From positions 1-64,000 of the forward strand of contig JAFLBO010000012.1 of the NCBI GenBank assembly GCA_017303475.1: a DNA stretch of 64,000 nucleotides, written 5' to 3'. The notes under the pieces were generated by a model. The model saw only the letters and a program-made list of their open reading frames with translations. It searched no databases and was not told the DNA's origin. The translations under genes were made by a program, and so were the position numbers. The first letter of the stretch is position 1. Each line of letters opens with the position of its first letter. This document shows, in pieces, positions 1 through 8,250 of the stretch. Origin of the DNA: Chitinophagales bacterium. Lineage in GTDB: Bacteria > Bacteroidota > Bacteroidia > Chitinophagales > Saprospiraceae.

Positions 1-66
1 AATTACGCGCTTCGAGCCATCTTCAATGGCGGGATTTACACTAAAAACATTGTAAAACTTTAAACC

Positions 67-987
67 ATGAAAAAGCTTCTATACGTGATGGGAGCCATTT
101 TCATGGCTACCCCGCTAACAGTTTTGGCCCAAGCCACACCTCTTTTTCAATTTACACTGTATGCCGAAGACAGTTTGGGAAATCGGGATTCGGTTATACT
201 AGGTTATGACTTATCTGCATCCTCACAAAATTTAAATTTCCAGTTTGGGGAAGCCTCCATACCTACGCCATTTGATAGCATACTTGACATGAGAGCTATT
301 CATGGGGATGATTTTCTGCGTAGAACTTCTAAAATAATTATTGAAGACGCAGAAACCTTGTTTTTTGATTCATCCTGTACACTTAGTGCGTTCACAAAAA
401 TTGTAATCCAAGCCAAATATCTTCCACTTAAAATCACTTACGACAGCACCCTTTTTCCTGCCCAATCTTGCAAAAATGTAATCTTGTCTCGCAATTGGGA
501 TATGTTTTTCATAGAACAATGGTGGGATGCCTGTGGCTATCATTGTATGGCGGGTTCATCCGGGTATACAGAGTATATTGGGCCTCCACCTACTGACGAT
601 CCTCTTTGTTGGAATTATCTAAAAATTGAAAAAGAAGTACAAGGCCAAGGCTTAAAAGAACTCCCCGGATTATTTCTGGCTACATTCTATGGCCCCGGGC
701 CATGTAATGACCCAACTTTTTTGGATGCAGATCAAAAGCCGGTAGTGCAAGGATTTACGTTGTCCCCAAACCCATGTAGCACCTATTTTCTTTTAGAAAC
801 GGCTTCGCCGGAAAGTATTGACCAGGTACTTGTGATGAATGTGGCTGGTCAAATCATGTCCTGCTCAATAGAAGAGCATCAAAATGGAATCGGGGTAGAT
901 GCGTCAGGGTTGCTAGGTGGATTGTATTTTGTGCTGGTTAGAGATACAGCGGGCAAGGCCTCCATGCATAAGGTGGTGAAAAATTGA
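67..987 (+). CDS. T9SS-exported protein of unknown function
   Basis: Secreted protein of 306 residues. Residues 1-21 are a clear signal peptide (lysines at 3-4, hydrophobic core, cleavage near VLA-QA). The last ~75 residues look like a type A T9SS sorting domain: FTLSPNPCST, then a beta-rich stretch ending in GLYFVLVRD and a terminal HKVVKN. Substrates with this tail cross the outer membrane by the type IX system and are usually attached to the surface or released. The middle part (about 22-225) has several cysteines and matches no family I recognise. The start is the ATG before the signal peptide. A stem-loop terminator follows the stop by 15 bases, so it is probably transcribed alone. Confidence 0.85.
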   Translation: MKKLLYVMGAIFMATPLTVLAQATPLFQFTLYAEDSLGNRDSVILGYDLSASSQNLNFQFGEASIPTPFDSILDMRAIHGDDFLRRTSKIIIEDAETLFFDSSCTLSAFTKIVIQAKYLPLKITYDSTLFPAQSCKNVILSRNWDMFFIEQWWDACGYHCMAGSSGYTEYIGPPPTDDPLCWNYLKIEKEVQGQGLKELPGLFLATFYGPGPCNDPTFLDADQKPVVQGFTLSPNPCSTYFLLETASPESIDQVLVMNVAGQIMSCSIEEHQNGIGVDASGLLGGLYFVLVRDTAGKASMHKVVKN

Positions 988-1002
988 GGTGGAAGAGTAC
1001 TA

Positions 1003-1038
1003 AAAGCCTTGGTTGTCCTACAGCAGCCAAGGCTTTTT
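1003..1038 (+). terminator. Rho-independent terminator after the T9SS protein
   Basis: AAAGCCTTGG (1003-1012) pairs perfectly with CCAAGGCTTT (1027-1036), followed by T residues. Its position shows that an in-frame TTG at 1009 cannot be the start of the next gene. Confidence 0.85.
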
Positions 1039-1080
1039 TACAACACTTTATATCTAAAGCTGTTGTACCTTACCACTCCC

Positions 1081-1088
1081 TGTCTTTG
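1081..1088 (+). promoter_or_regulatory. Possible -7 box directly before the ABC exporter ATG
   Basis: TGTCTTTG differs by one base from the Bacteroidota -7 consensus TAnnTTTG and ends one base before the ATG at 1090. A TTG lies near 1063, about where a -33 element could be, but the spacing is short. Weak evidence. Confidence 0.3.
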
Positions 1089-1089
1089 C

Positions 1090-2880
1090 ATGAAACATCT
1101 TGCTTACCTCAAAAAGTTTTTCTGGATTTATCGCGGCCGCATTCTGATGGGCGTGTTGTTTGTGGGCGCAGCCAACTGGTTCCGTGTTTGGCAACCTCAG
1201 GTGATCCGCCAGGCGCTGGACACCGTGGTGGAGCGGGTGAGTTACTATAAAAACAACGGCGGTTTGGAAGCGCACCCGGAAGCTATCGGGGAGCTGGGCA
1301 CTAAAATTGCCTGGTTTGGCGCTGCGGTAATCGGGTTGGCGCTGCTGATGGGTATTGCCATGTTTTTCATGCGTCAGACCATCATTGTGGTAAGCCGTTT
1401 GATCGAATACGATATGCGCAAGGAGATTTTTGCGCATTACGAAAAACTGGATCTGGCGTTTTACAAACGCAATTCTACCGGCGATATGATGTCGCGTGTA
1501 TCGGAAGATGTTTCCAAGGTGCGCATGTTTCTGGGTCCCACTATTTTGTACGGACTCGACCTCATTTTTCTCTTCGTGATGGCCATTTCGGCCATGCTCA
1601 GCGTGAGCGTGGAACTCACTTTGTGGTCGTTGTTGCCGCTGCCTTTTTTGAGCATTTCCATATACTGGGTGAGTACGCTGATCAACCGGAAAAGTGAAAA
1701 AATCCAGCAGCAGTTAGCCACCCTCACCAGCACTACACAGGAGGTGTACAGCGGTATCCGGGTGGTAAAAAGTTATGTGCAGGAATGGGCCATGGGGCGC
1801 TGGTTTGCCGAACAAAGTGAAGAATACCGCAAAAAATCGCTCGAACTCATTCGTATCGACGCGTTTTTCTTTCCCCTGATGTCGCTGCTCATTGGCGTGA
1901 GCACCATCATTACGGTGTATGTGGGTGGCCTGCAGGTGGTGGCCGGAAAAATCACACCGGGCAATATCGCAGAGTTTGTGATTTACATCAATATGCTCAC
2001 CTGGCCTGTAACTGCCATCGGCTGGATTGCTTCCCTCACCCAGCAAGCCGCCGCTTCCCAGAAACGCATCAACGAATTCCTCAACACCCAACCCACCATC
2101 GTATCGCCGTCCACCGTCAACCGTCAACCGTCCACCGTCCAAGGACATATCAAATTCGAAAACGTATCCTTTGTTTACCCGGATACCGGCATCAAAGCCC
2201 TGGAAAATGTGTCTTTTGAGCTGCTTCCCGGACAAAAAATGGCCATTATTGGTCGCACAGGCAGTGGCAAAACCACCATTGCCGATTTGCTGGTGCGTAT
2301 GTACGACGTTACAGAAGGACGGATATTGATAGACGGGGTGGATATCCGGGAGCACGATCTGTACCATTTGCGGCAGCGCATTGGGTACGTGCCGCAGGAT
2401 GTTTTTCTGTTTTCCGACACCGTTTTGGGCAATATTTCCTTCGGAAAATCCGGAATAACCCAGGCCGAAGCGGAAGAATATGCTAAAAGTGCGGCGGTTC
2501 ACGACGATATCATGGGCCTGCCGGAAGGCTACCAAACCATGGTAGGCGAACGCGGCGTAACTCTTTCCGGCGGACAAAAACAACGTGTCAGCATAGCCCG
2601 GGCCTTTGCCAAACAACCAGACCTGGTACTGCTCGACGACTGCCTGAGCGCCGTAGACACCAATACGGAAAGTCGCATTCTGGGACACCTCTCCGGCGCC
2701 CTGTCCGATAAAACCGCCATTATCATCACCCACCGGATTTATAAAATGCTGGAGTTCGACAAGATCATTGTGCTCGACGAACACCGCATTGCCGATGAAG
2801 GCACGCACGAGGAGTTGCTGTCACGCGGGGGGTATTATGCCGAGTTGTTTGAGCGTCAGTCGTTGGACGATGAACGATGA
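1090..2880 (+). CDS. ABC exporter, fused membrane and ATPase domains
   Basis: Half-transporter of 596 residues of the MsbA/multidrug type that should act as a dimer in the inner membrane. Residues ~1-330 form the six-helix domain. The ATPase domain has Walker A GRTGSGKT (~387), signature LSGGQKQR (~491), Walker B LVLLDD and a switch histidine in ITHR. The residue after the Walker B aspartate is Asp instead of the usual catalytic Glu, as in some ABCC proteins, so ATP hydrolysis may be slow (inference). ATG 1090 is preferred because the in-frame TTG at 1009 lies inside the upstream terminator. The linker between the domains (~339-350) is encoded by an intergenic-type repeat. The C-terminal DDER and its TGA stop fall in a GAACGATGAACGAT repeat. 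Substrate unknown. Confidence 0.93.
   Translation: MKHLAYLKKFFWIYRGRILMGVLFVGAANWFRVWQPQVIRQALDTVVERVSYYKNNGGLEAHPEAIGELGTKIAWFGAAVIGLALLMGIAMFFMRQTIIVVSRLIEYDMRKEIFAHYEKLDLAFYKRNSTGDMMSRVSEDVSKVRMFLGPTILYGLDLIFLFVMAISAMLSVSVELTLWSLLPLPFLSISIYWVSTLINRKSEKIQQQLATLTSTTQEVYSGIRVVKSYVQEWAMGRWFAEQSEEYRKKSLELIRIDAFFFPLMSLLIGVSTIITVYVGGLQVVAGKITPGNIAEFVIYINMLTWPVTAIGWIASLTQQAAASQKRINEFLNTQPTIVSPSTVNRQPSTVQGHIKFENVSFVYPDTGIKALENVSFELLPGQKMAIIGRTGSGKTTIADLLVRMYDVTEGRILIDGVDIREHDLYHLRQRIGYVPQDVFLFSDTVLGNISFGKSGITQAEAEEYAKSAAVHDDIMGLPEGYQTMVGERGVTLSGGQKQRVSIARAFAKQPDLVLLDDCLSAVDTNTESRILGHLSGALSDKTAIIITHRIYKMLEFDKIIVLDEHRIADEGTHEELLSRGGYYAELFERQSLDDER
2106..2140. repeat. CCGTCCACCGTC repeat inside the ABC exporter gene
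   Basis: Tandem CCGTCCACCGTCAA units, in frame, encode Pro-Ser-Thr-Val twice in the linker between membrane domain and ATPase. The same unit fills the intergenic regions at 13840-14196, 30268-30521 and 54282-54432. Confidence 0.9.
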
Positions 2881-3231
2881 ACGATTGACGATGGGGTTGG
2901 TGCTTGTTCTGGCGACTTTGACAGGTTAAAACAACGTGAGTTATCATCTGGGCATCGGGACCTACACGAGCCTGGCTACGCAGGGGCTTTTCTTATCATC
3001 TCTAAGAAGCATTAATTACCTGGATTTCAACGATCTCAATACTTCATTGGGGTGCTATTCCCATAGGAAAACAAGGGTATCTTTTATTTTAACCCGGTGA
3101 AACCAGACGTATATTTTCATTTTCACCTGGTTAAAACAAAAGTGTAGTTAGCATTTCACCTGCGCCTCCAATTAACCCCTGGTTAACACCCTCCCCTACA
3201 CCACCCAATCCCATTCCGGCGTTATTCATGC
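2881..3231. other. Intergenic region with degenerate repeats
   Basis: No gene seen in these 351 bases. The start continues the GACGATG-type repeat of the ABC exporter end. Positions 2936-2975 are a decayed half copy of the TTGTCAT...GACCTACACAAGCC palindrome found at 13950, 41590 and 57215. A hairpin follows at 3087-3136. Confidence 0.6.
3087..3136. repeat. 16-bp inverted repeat before the DUF4846 gene
   Basis: TTTTAACCCGGTGAAA (3087-3102) and TTTCACCTGGTTAAAA (3121-3136) pair at 15 of 16 positions with an 18-base loop. Half-like copies of TTTCACCTG and CTGGTTAA follow to 3190. It may be a terminator for the exporter or a regulator site for the next gene; the sequence does not decide this. 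Confidence 0.6.
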
Positions 3232-4074
3232 ATGAAAACGCTTCCCCTATTGCTGCTGTTGCCGGCTTTCCTCAAGCTGGCTCATGTGCACTGCAGCTCC
3301 AACGCCAAACAAGCACCCGCAGCCCTTGCCGTACCTACGGCCGATAGTCTGCTGTACTTGCGGTTTTCCCCGCCTGCGGGTTATGCGCAGGCGGAGGCTG
3401 ATTCAGCTTCTTTTACCCATTATTTAAGGCATTTACCCCTCAAACCACCCGGAAGTCCGGTGTTGTACTACCATGGCGGCGAAAAAACCAACCACGGCGT
3501 GTACGATGCCGTGGTGAACCTGCCCATTGGCAACAAAAACTTGCACCAATGCGCTGATGCCGTCATGCGCTTGCGGGCAGAATACCTGTGGCGGCAGGGA
3601 GCGTATGACCAAATCAGTTTCCACTTTACGAATGGCTTCCCGGTGGATTACACGCATTGGCAACGAGGAGGACGCATTAAAGTATTTCTGAATGAAGTTT
3701 CCTGGGAAGAAAGTTCTGCCCCGTCCAACAGTTACGCCACCTTCTGGGCTTACCTTGAAAAAGTGTTCCAGTACGCCGGCACCATATCCCTCTCCAAAGA
3801 ACTACACCCCATTCAGGTGCAGGATATCAGCCCCGGCGATGTGTTCATTCAGGGCGGCTCGCCCGGACATGCAGTGATGGTAATGGATGTGGCGCAAAAT
3901 GCCGCCGGTCAAAAAGTGTTTCTATTGGCGCAGAGCTATATGCCTGCTCAGGAAATGCAGATCCTGAAAAACCCGAACGATCCCGGACTTAGTCCCTGGT
4001 ATTCGGCAGATTTTGGGGAAACGCTTGTAACGCCTGAATGGACGTTTCGGAGGGGGGATTTGAGGAGGTGGTAA
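3232..4074 (+). CDS. DUF4846 domain-containing secreted protein
   Basis: Protein of 280 residues with an N-terminal signal peptide (about 1-20). The remainder matches the DUF4846 family as I remember it. The C-terminal half has a conserved core, SPGDVFIQGGSPGHAVMVMD, then FLLAQSYMPAQEMQI and a PWYSADFG motif. The His and Cys-like arrangement suggests a papain-like or amidase-like fold, but its biochemical role is not established. It faces yidC convergently, separated only by a GAGGCGC hairpin element. The ATG follows a short palindromic region, and no competing upstream start exists. Confidence 0.85.
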   Translation: MKTLPLLLLLPAFLKLAHVHCSSNAKQAPAALAVPTADSLLYLRFSPPAGYAQAEADSASFTHYLRHLPLKPPGSPVLYYHGGEKTNHGVYDAVVNLPIGNKNLHQCADAVMRLRAEYLWRQGAYDQISFHFTNGFPVDYTHWQRGGRIKVFLNEVSWEESSAPSNSYATFWAYLEKVFQYAGTISLSKELHPIQVQDISPGDVFIQGGSPGHAVMVMDVAQNAAGQKVFLLAQSYMPAQEMQILKNPNDPGLSPWYSADFGETLVTPEWTFRRGDLRRW

Positions 4075-4078
4075 GGTT

Positions 4079-4200
4079 TTTGCGGAGGCGCAGAGGTTTT
4101 TTACCGCGGAGGCGCAGAGGCGCGGAGTTTTATTTACCGCGGAGACGCGGAGAAACGCCTCTCTGCGCCTCCGCACCTCTGCGGTAAATAAAACTCCGCG
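4079..4200. repeat. GAGGCGCAGAGG nested hairpin between convergent genes
   Basis: Fills the whole gap between the stops of the DUF4846 gene and yidC. CGCGGAGTTTTATTTACCGC (from 4121) and its complement ending at 4200 pair over 24 bases with one mismatch. The outer and inner parts are GAGGCGCAGAGG-type units in both orientations. It is probably a bidirectional terminator or a mobile palindrome. Confidence 0.9.
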
Positions 4201-4205
4201 ACTTT

Positions 4206-6113
4206 TTATTTCTTCTTTTGCTGCTTGGCCTTCTCTTCCTGCATGCGCTGCTGCTCTTTCATGGCCTGTTCCAGGCGCGCGCGGAAGCCGCTTTCTTTTT
4301 TAGGCTTGGCTTTGTTGGCTTCCAATTGTTCCCTGATTTTTTCTTTATCAATCAGGTATTCCTTGGTTACGAGCGTTTGCGCAATGTTCAGGATGTTACT
4401 GAAACAGAGGTACAGCGTAAGGCCTGATGCGAAGTTGTTGAAGAAGAACATGAAGAACACCGGCATGGTGTACTGCATGTATTTCATCACTTTCATCTGA
4501 TCGTTGTTCTGCATCTGGCTGGCATCCATTTGTTTCATGGAGTACCAGGTGTACCACAAGGTGGTTACTACCCAGATCAGGGTAAACAAACTGATGTGTG
4601 CCCCTGCGCCAAATGGCAGGTGGAAGGGCAACTGCATGATGCTGTCGTAGCTCGACAAGTCGGTGGCCCAGAGGAAACTTTGCTGACGGAACTCAATGGC
4701 TGCCGGGAAGAACCGGTACAAGGAGAACCAAATCGGCATTTGCAGCAGAATAGGCAGGCAGCCGCCAAGCGGATTCACCCCATATTCACTGTACAATTTC
4801 ATGGTTTCCACGCTCATGGCCTGCTGGTCGTCGCCGAATTTCTTTTTCAGCTCCTCCAGACGAGGTTTGAGCGCTGCCATTTTAGACTGGCTCAACACCA
4901 TGCGGTACGTGAGCGGGTACACCAGCAGTTTTACCAGAAGGGTGAGCAACAGGATCACTATACCGGCGCTGCCTACAAACGTAGACAATACTGCCAGAAT
5001 GGGGTGAATTACCCAGCGGTTGATGGCGCCAAATACGCTGGCGCCAAACGGAATAATGTCTTGCAGCGATACATCGAAGGCTTTGAGGCGCTCAAATTCG
5101 TTCGGGCCGGAGTAGATGGCCATGTTGGCGCTGCCATTATCGAACGGCACCACTGCGGTGGTTTTCAGGCGCTTGAGGTCCACTTCGGCGTCGGTGTACA
5201 TTTTGGTCTCGCCGGTGAACTGGCGGAACGCAAAACCCTGCGCTACGAGACTGGTATTGAAAAACTGGTTGGAATGTGCAAACCACTGCACGGATTTGTC
5301 GCCCAGACTCTTGGTATCGTCTTCGCGGCAATTGCAGTAATCTGAGCCATCTTCAGCCGTTTTGAAATACACGGAAGACATGGTGCGCTCATAGGTTTGG
5401 TTGCGCTCCAGCTTGTCGAGATAGTTTTCCCAATAGAATGTCAGCTCGCGTTTGGAAAGTACAGATTCCAGTCCACTGCTTCCCAGGCGATAATCAATGC
5501 GGTAGTTGTCTGGCGCGAGGGTATAGCTCTGTTCGAAGTAGCGCCCATTGCCTGCATCGGCGCGGAACACCAGGTTATTGCCGTTTTTGGTGGCTGTGAA
5601 ATACAGATCGCTGGTGAGGACTTTACCTGAAGCGGTACCATTGACAGGAATTTCAAAACCAAACTGGTTTTTTTCATCTTCCATCAAACGGAGGTCACTT
5701 TTCACATCATTTCCTGCAGTATCTACCAGAATTTTCTGGAATTTCTTGAGAAAAACCTCCTTGATTCGTCCGCCTTTATTGGTAAAAGTTACGCGCACCA
5801 GATCGTTTTCAAGCACTTCTGTTTGTTCCTGACCGCTGGAAGCGGCTGCGAAAGGACCAAATTTGGCTACAGTGAGAGCATTTTGTGCAGAATCCGGAAC
5901 AGCTTGTGTTGATGCGGCCGGAGCGGGTGCTGTGGTAGTAGCAGCTTGTTGTGGGGCTTGTTGAGCCTGTTGGGCTTGTTGAGCGGTTTGTTCAGCCTGC
6001 AATTCTTCCGGCGTTTTTTTCGGCGGAGCAGAGTATTGCATCCACAAAAACAACAACAAAAAAATCAGCCCCAAGCCGATATAGGTACTAAGTTGACTCT
6101 GTTTTTCTTCCAT
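4206..6113 (-). CDS. yidC: Membrane protein insertase YidC
   Basis: Inserts and folds inner-membrane proteins alone or with SecYEG. It has 635 residues, in the usual range for long gram-negative YidC. Residues ~10-27 (IGLGLIFLLLFLWMQYS) are the first membrane helix. An Ala/Gln/Thr-rich linker follows, then the periplasmic beta domain (~70-350) and the conserved C-terminal insertase from ~375, with TYRMVLSQSKMAALKP carrying the groove arginine and NPLGGCLPILLQMPIW. The C-terminus is a Lys/Gln-rich tail as in ribosome-binding YidC proteins. Start: ATG at 6113 (MEEKQSQ), because the frame further upstream translates a 38-bp inverted repeat. Confidence 0.97.
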   Translation of the reverse strand: MEEKQSQLSTYIGLGLIFLLLFLWMQYSAPPKKTPEELQAEQTAQQAQQAQQAPQQAATTTAPAPAASTQAVPDSAQNALTVAKFGPFAAASSGQEQTEVLENDLVRVTFTNKGGRIKEVFLKKFQKILVDTAGNDVKSDLRLMEDEKNQFGFEIPVNGTASGKVLTSDLYFTATKNGNNLVFRADAGNGRYFEQSYTLAPDNYRIDYRLGSSGLESVLSKRELTFYWENYLDKLERNQTYERTMSSVYFKTAEDGSDYCNCREDDTKSLGDKSVQWFAHSNQFFNTSLVAQGFAFRQFTGETKMYTDAEVDLKRLKTTAVVPFDNGSANMAIYSGPNEFERLKAFDVSLQDIIPFGASVFGAINRWVIHPILAVLSTFVGSAGIVILLLTLLVKLLVYPLTYRMVLSQSKMAALKPRLEELKKKFGDDQQAMSVETMKLYSEYGVNPLGGCLPILLQMPIWFSLYRFFPAAIEFRQQSFLWATDLSSYDSIMQLPFHLPFGAGAHISLFTLIWVVTTLWYTWYSMKQMDASQMQNNDQMKVMKYMQYTMPVFFMFFFNNFASGLTLYLCFSNILNIAQTLVTKEYLIDKEKIREQLEANKAKPKKESGFRARLEQAMKEQQRMQEEKAKQQKKK

Positions 6114-6128
6114 TATATGAGTGTTTGG

Positions 6129-6240
6129 GTTTTGGCGTGTTTGAGTGTTCAAGTGGGCGTTCGGCTGGGCAGCCTTTGTGCCTTCGGCCCGTCGAAATAT
6201 CAAGCCGAACGCCCACTTGAACACTCAAACACGCCAAAAC
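6129..6240. repeat. Perfect 38-bp inverted repeat upstream of yidC
   Basis: The arm 6129-6166 (starts GTTTTGGCGTGTTTGAGTG) is exactly complementary to 6203-6240, with a 36-base loop. It lies between the stop of the upstream gene and the yidC start. The arm ends in GGGCGTTCGGCT, a sequence also found at the end of the tandem array near 33250. Confidence 0.97.
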
Positions 6241-6393
6241 TCCCTAACTTAAATTCGCGCAAAAGTATGTCAATCCTCTGCGTTATCCTAACGAAAGCGG
6301 AAGATTGGACGGATTGACTCGACAGAATGCCGGTTATGACCTGTCGGGAAGGAAATCTGGTGGTGGTAATTGATGTGCCGGGCGATGCGATTT

Positions 6394-6759
6394 TTAGCCG
6401 TTGTCTTCTTTTTCCCATTCCTGAAAATAGCGGATGGCGTTGATTTTCAGGAGTCTTTCCTGCTCTATGGTATTACGTGGCGGCATTTCCAGCACCTGCC
6501 GGTAATGGGGCCAGCCATCTTCATCTCTGCCTACAAAATCAAAAAAGCCCTCCTGGCTCAGGAGCCTGCATACTGCGATGTGCATGAGGTCTTGCTTTTC
6601 TTCTTTGCTGAAGGATTTTTTCCAGCGCCCAAGCTCCTGAATCCCGATGAGAAACAACACCGTGTTAAGGTCGGGTAGTGTTTCCCGGTGCATGGTGTCT
6701 TTCACCAGGTGCTGGGTGCGCAGCCATTCAAAATCTAATTGCCAATCTTCCATAATCAC
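6394..6759 (-). CDS. Conserved hypothetical protein, 121 aa
   Basis: Soluble protein of 121 residues, rich in charged and aromatic residues (EDWQLDFEWLRTQHLVKD, NTVLFLIGIQELGRW, EKQDLMHIAVCRLLS). No signal peptide or membrane segment. I recall similar unnamed proteins in Bacteroidota but no function. Its start codon overlaps the stop of the RsiV-like gene by 4 bases, so the two are translationally coupled. A second in-frame ATG lies two codons in. It is followed by about 150 bases and then the 38-bp inverted repeat. Confidence 0.75.
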   Translation of the reverse strand: MIMEDWQLDFEWLRTQHLVKDTMHRETLPDLNTVLFLIGIQELGRWKKSFSKEEKQDLMHIAVCRLLSQEGFFDFVGRDEDGWPHYRQVLEMPPRNTIEQERLLKINAIRYFQEWEKEDNG

Positions 6760-8195
6760 TTCAAAAACTCTGCAATCGGCAGATCCTTTTTAAAATAGGT
6801 TTTGAGCCCGGAATATGGAATGAGCAGGGTTTGCCTGCCGTATTCCGGATGGAAAAGGGTGCTGATTTCCAGACCTTCCCGACGAAGGGTAAACAACGGA
6901 AAGCCTTCTTTGCTCAACCATTCGCGGTATTTCGGATCGGTAGCAAAACCGGGCAGTTTGGGCATCTCCCGGTTGGCCCAGTCGCTGAGGTATTTCTGGG
7001 CATTGAAGCCTTTATTGAAGAGATCGTCCAGAGTTAGTTCCTTGTTGGTGCGCAAGTCGTAGTTGAATGAAACGCCTTGTGGCTGGGCATTCCAGGTGTC
7101 TGAAAAGGTAAGGTAGCCGGTGAATACCTGATCAGTCCAGCTGGCTATTTCGGGCCATGCGCTGGCGCGCTGGCGGGCGCGTGATGCCGGTGCGAGGCTG
7201 ATCTTTTTCTCGTTGAAGGTGGTTTGGCAGCGTTCTATCCACTGGTTTACCTGCTCATCGAGCCGTGTGTTGCAGGATGGACAAGGTGTGCGTGGGTACA
7301 ACACGTCGTAACTGGTAGCATAATCAGCGTATTCGTAGCAACCTAGCAAAAAGTGATCCTTGAGCGTGAATTTGAAGGTTCGTTTTTCGCCACTGCCTAC
7401 CCAAAAAACTTCGGCATTCTGGCCCGGGGTAATTTTTCCGCTCAAAAGAGCAGCCAGCCGGTCGCCGGCAGCCAGCACCTCCATTTCAAATGAGCCGGAA
7501 TGTTTCATGTCGCCTTTGAGTTTGTAAGTACGTCCATCAGATTCCACCCACAAAAAGCCGTCGAGTGCGCCATTGTGGGATCGCACAAGCACCATGTCGC
7601 AGCGGGCGCCATTATATCTGGTGATGTAGCGACTGCTCCATTTGTTGTCGGAACAATTCAGACTGACCGTTTGGCCGGGCGCTACTTCCTCTGCTTCCAG
7701 TTTACTGCCCAAAGAATTATCGGCGTTGGTCCAGTCGGCTTCCAGTCGACGGTTTTGCAAGGTTCCTTTAAGCTGTCCGGTAATGTTTCTCGACAGGTCG
7801 CGTTCCTGAAGCAGGAAGCCGGAGGTATCCAGGGTACCGGAGAGTTGAAAGCGTATGCGACTTTTAGCGTAGGTGAGATAACCGCGACAGTTGCGGCCAT
7901 CGAAACCTAGGGTCAGGTCTATTACGGAGGCATCATCCAGGCGCCCCTTGAAGGTTTTTACCCATTTGATGTCTGCAGGTTTTTCAAACAGTTTGGTGAT
8001 AGCGGTATCTTTTGCAGTGGCCGTGGTGGTAGCCGGTTTAGGCGCCGGGGCATTGCTGGCTGGAGCTGCCGGGGCTGGTTTGGCAGGAGTCGATGTTTTA
8101 GCAGGAGCTTTGCCCGCGCCTGCCGGAGGGTTGGTTTTTTGGGCCATCAATGCCACAGGAAGCCACAAAAACAGAAAAAGTGCAATTTTTTGCAT
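6756..8195 (-). CDS. Secreted protein with RsiV/DUF3298-like C-terminus
   Basis: Residues 1-18 are a signal peptide ending ALMAQ. Residues ~19-62 are a low-complexity Pro/Ala/Thr linker. A large beta-rich region with no recognised family follows (~65-300), with a CPSCN cysteine pair. The last ~110 residues resemble the DUF3298/RsiV domain: a GYLTFSDTWN strand, FNYDLRTNKELTLDDLFNKG, and a closing LLIPYSGLKTYF. In RsiV this domain senses lysozyme, but here that role is only a possibility. The start is ATG 8195; an ATG at 8210 would put five extra residues before the signal peptide. First gene of a two-gene operon with the 121-residue protein. Confidence 0.75.
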   Translation of the reverse strand: MQKIALFLFLWLPVALMAQKTNPPAGAGKAPAKTSTPAKPAPAAPASNAPAPKPATTTATAKDTAITKLFEKPADIKWVKTFKGRLDDASVIDLTLGFDGRNCRGYLTYAKSRIRFQLSGTLDTSGFLLQERDLSRNITGQLKGTLQNRRLEADWTNADNSLGSKLEAEEVAPGQTVSLNCSDNKWSSRYITRYNGARCDMVLVRSHNGALDGFLWVESDGRTYKLKGDMKHSGSFEMEVLAAGDRLAALLSGKITPGQNAEVFWVGSGEKRTFKFTLKDHFLLGCYEYADYATSYDVLYPRTPCPSCNTRLDEQVNQWIERCQTTFNEKKISLAPASRARQRASAWPEIASWTDQVFTGYLTFSDTWNAQPQGVSFNYDLRTNKELTLDDLFNKGFNAQKYLSDWANREMPKLPGFATDPKYREWLSKEGFPLFTLRREGLEISTLFHPEYGRQTLLIPYSGLKTYFKKDLPIAEFLK

Positions 8196-8230
8196 GCAGT
8201 CAACAATCAATTAAAGTCATGAAAAGATAC

Positions 8231-8250
8231 TCACTCACTCACTCACTCAC
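8231..8250. repeat. GTGA tetranucleotide repeat covering the hydrolase stop
   Basis: Five units of ACTC on the + strand, read as GTGAGTGA on the coding strand. The TGA stop of the alpha/beta hydrolase (8247-8249) is part of the array. Related arrays lie at 18563-18608 and 59050-59086. Confidence 0.9.

Noticed and set aside
1009..1089. Upstream TTG start of the ABC exporter
   Set aside because: Lies within the stem of the preceding terminator; the added residues do not fit the family's N-terminus.
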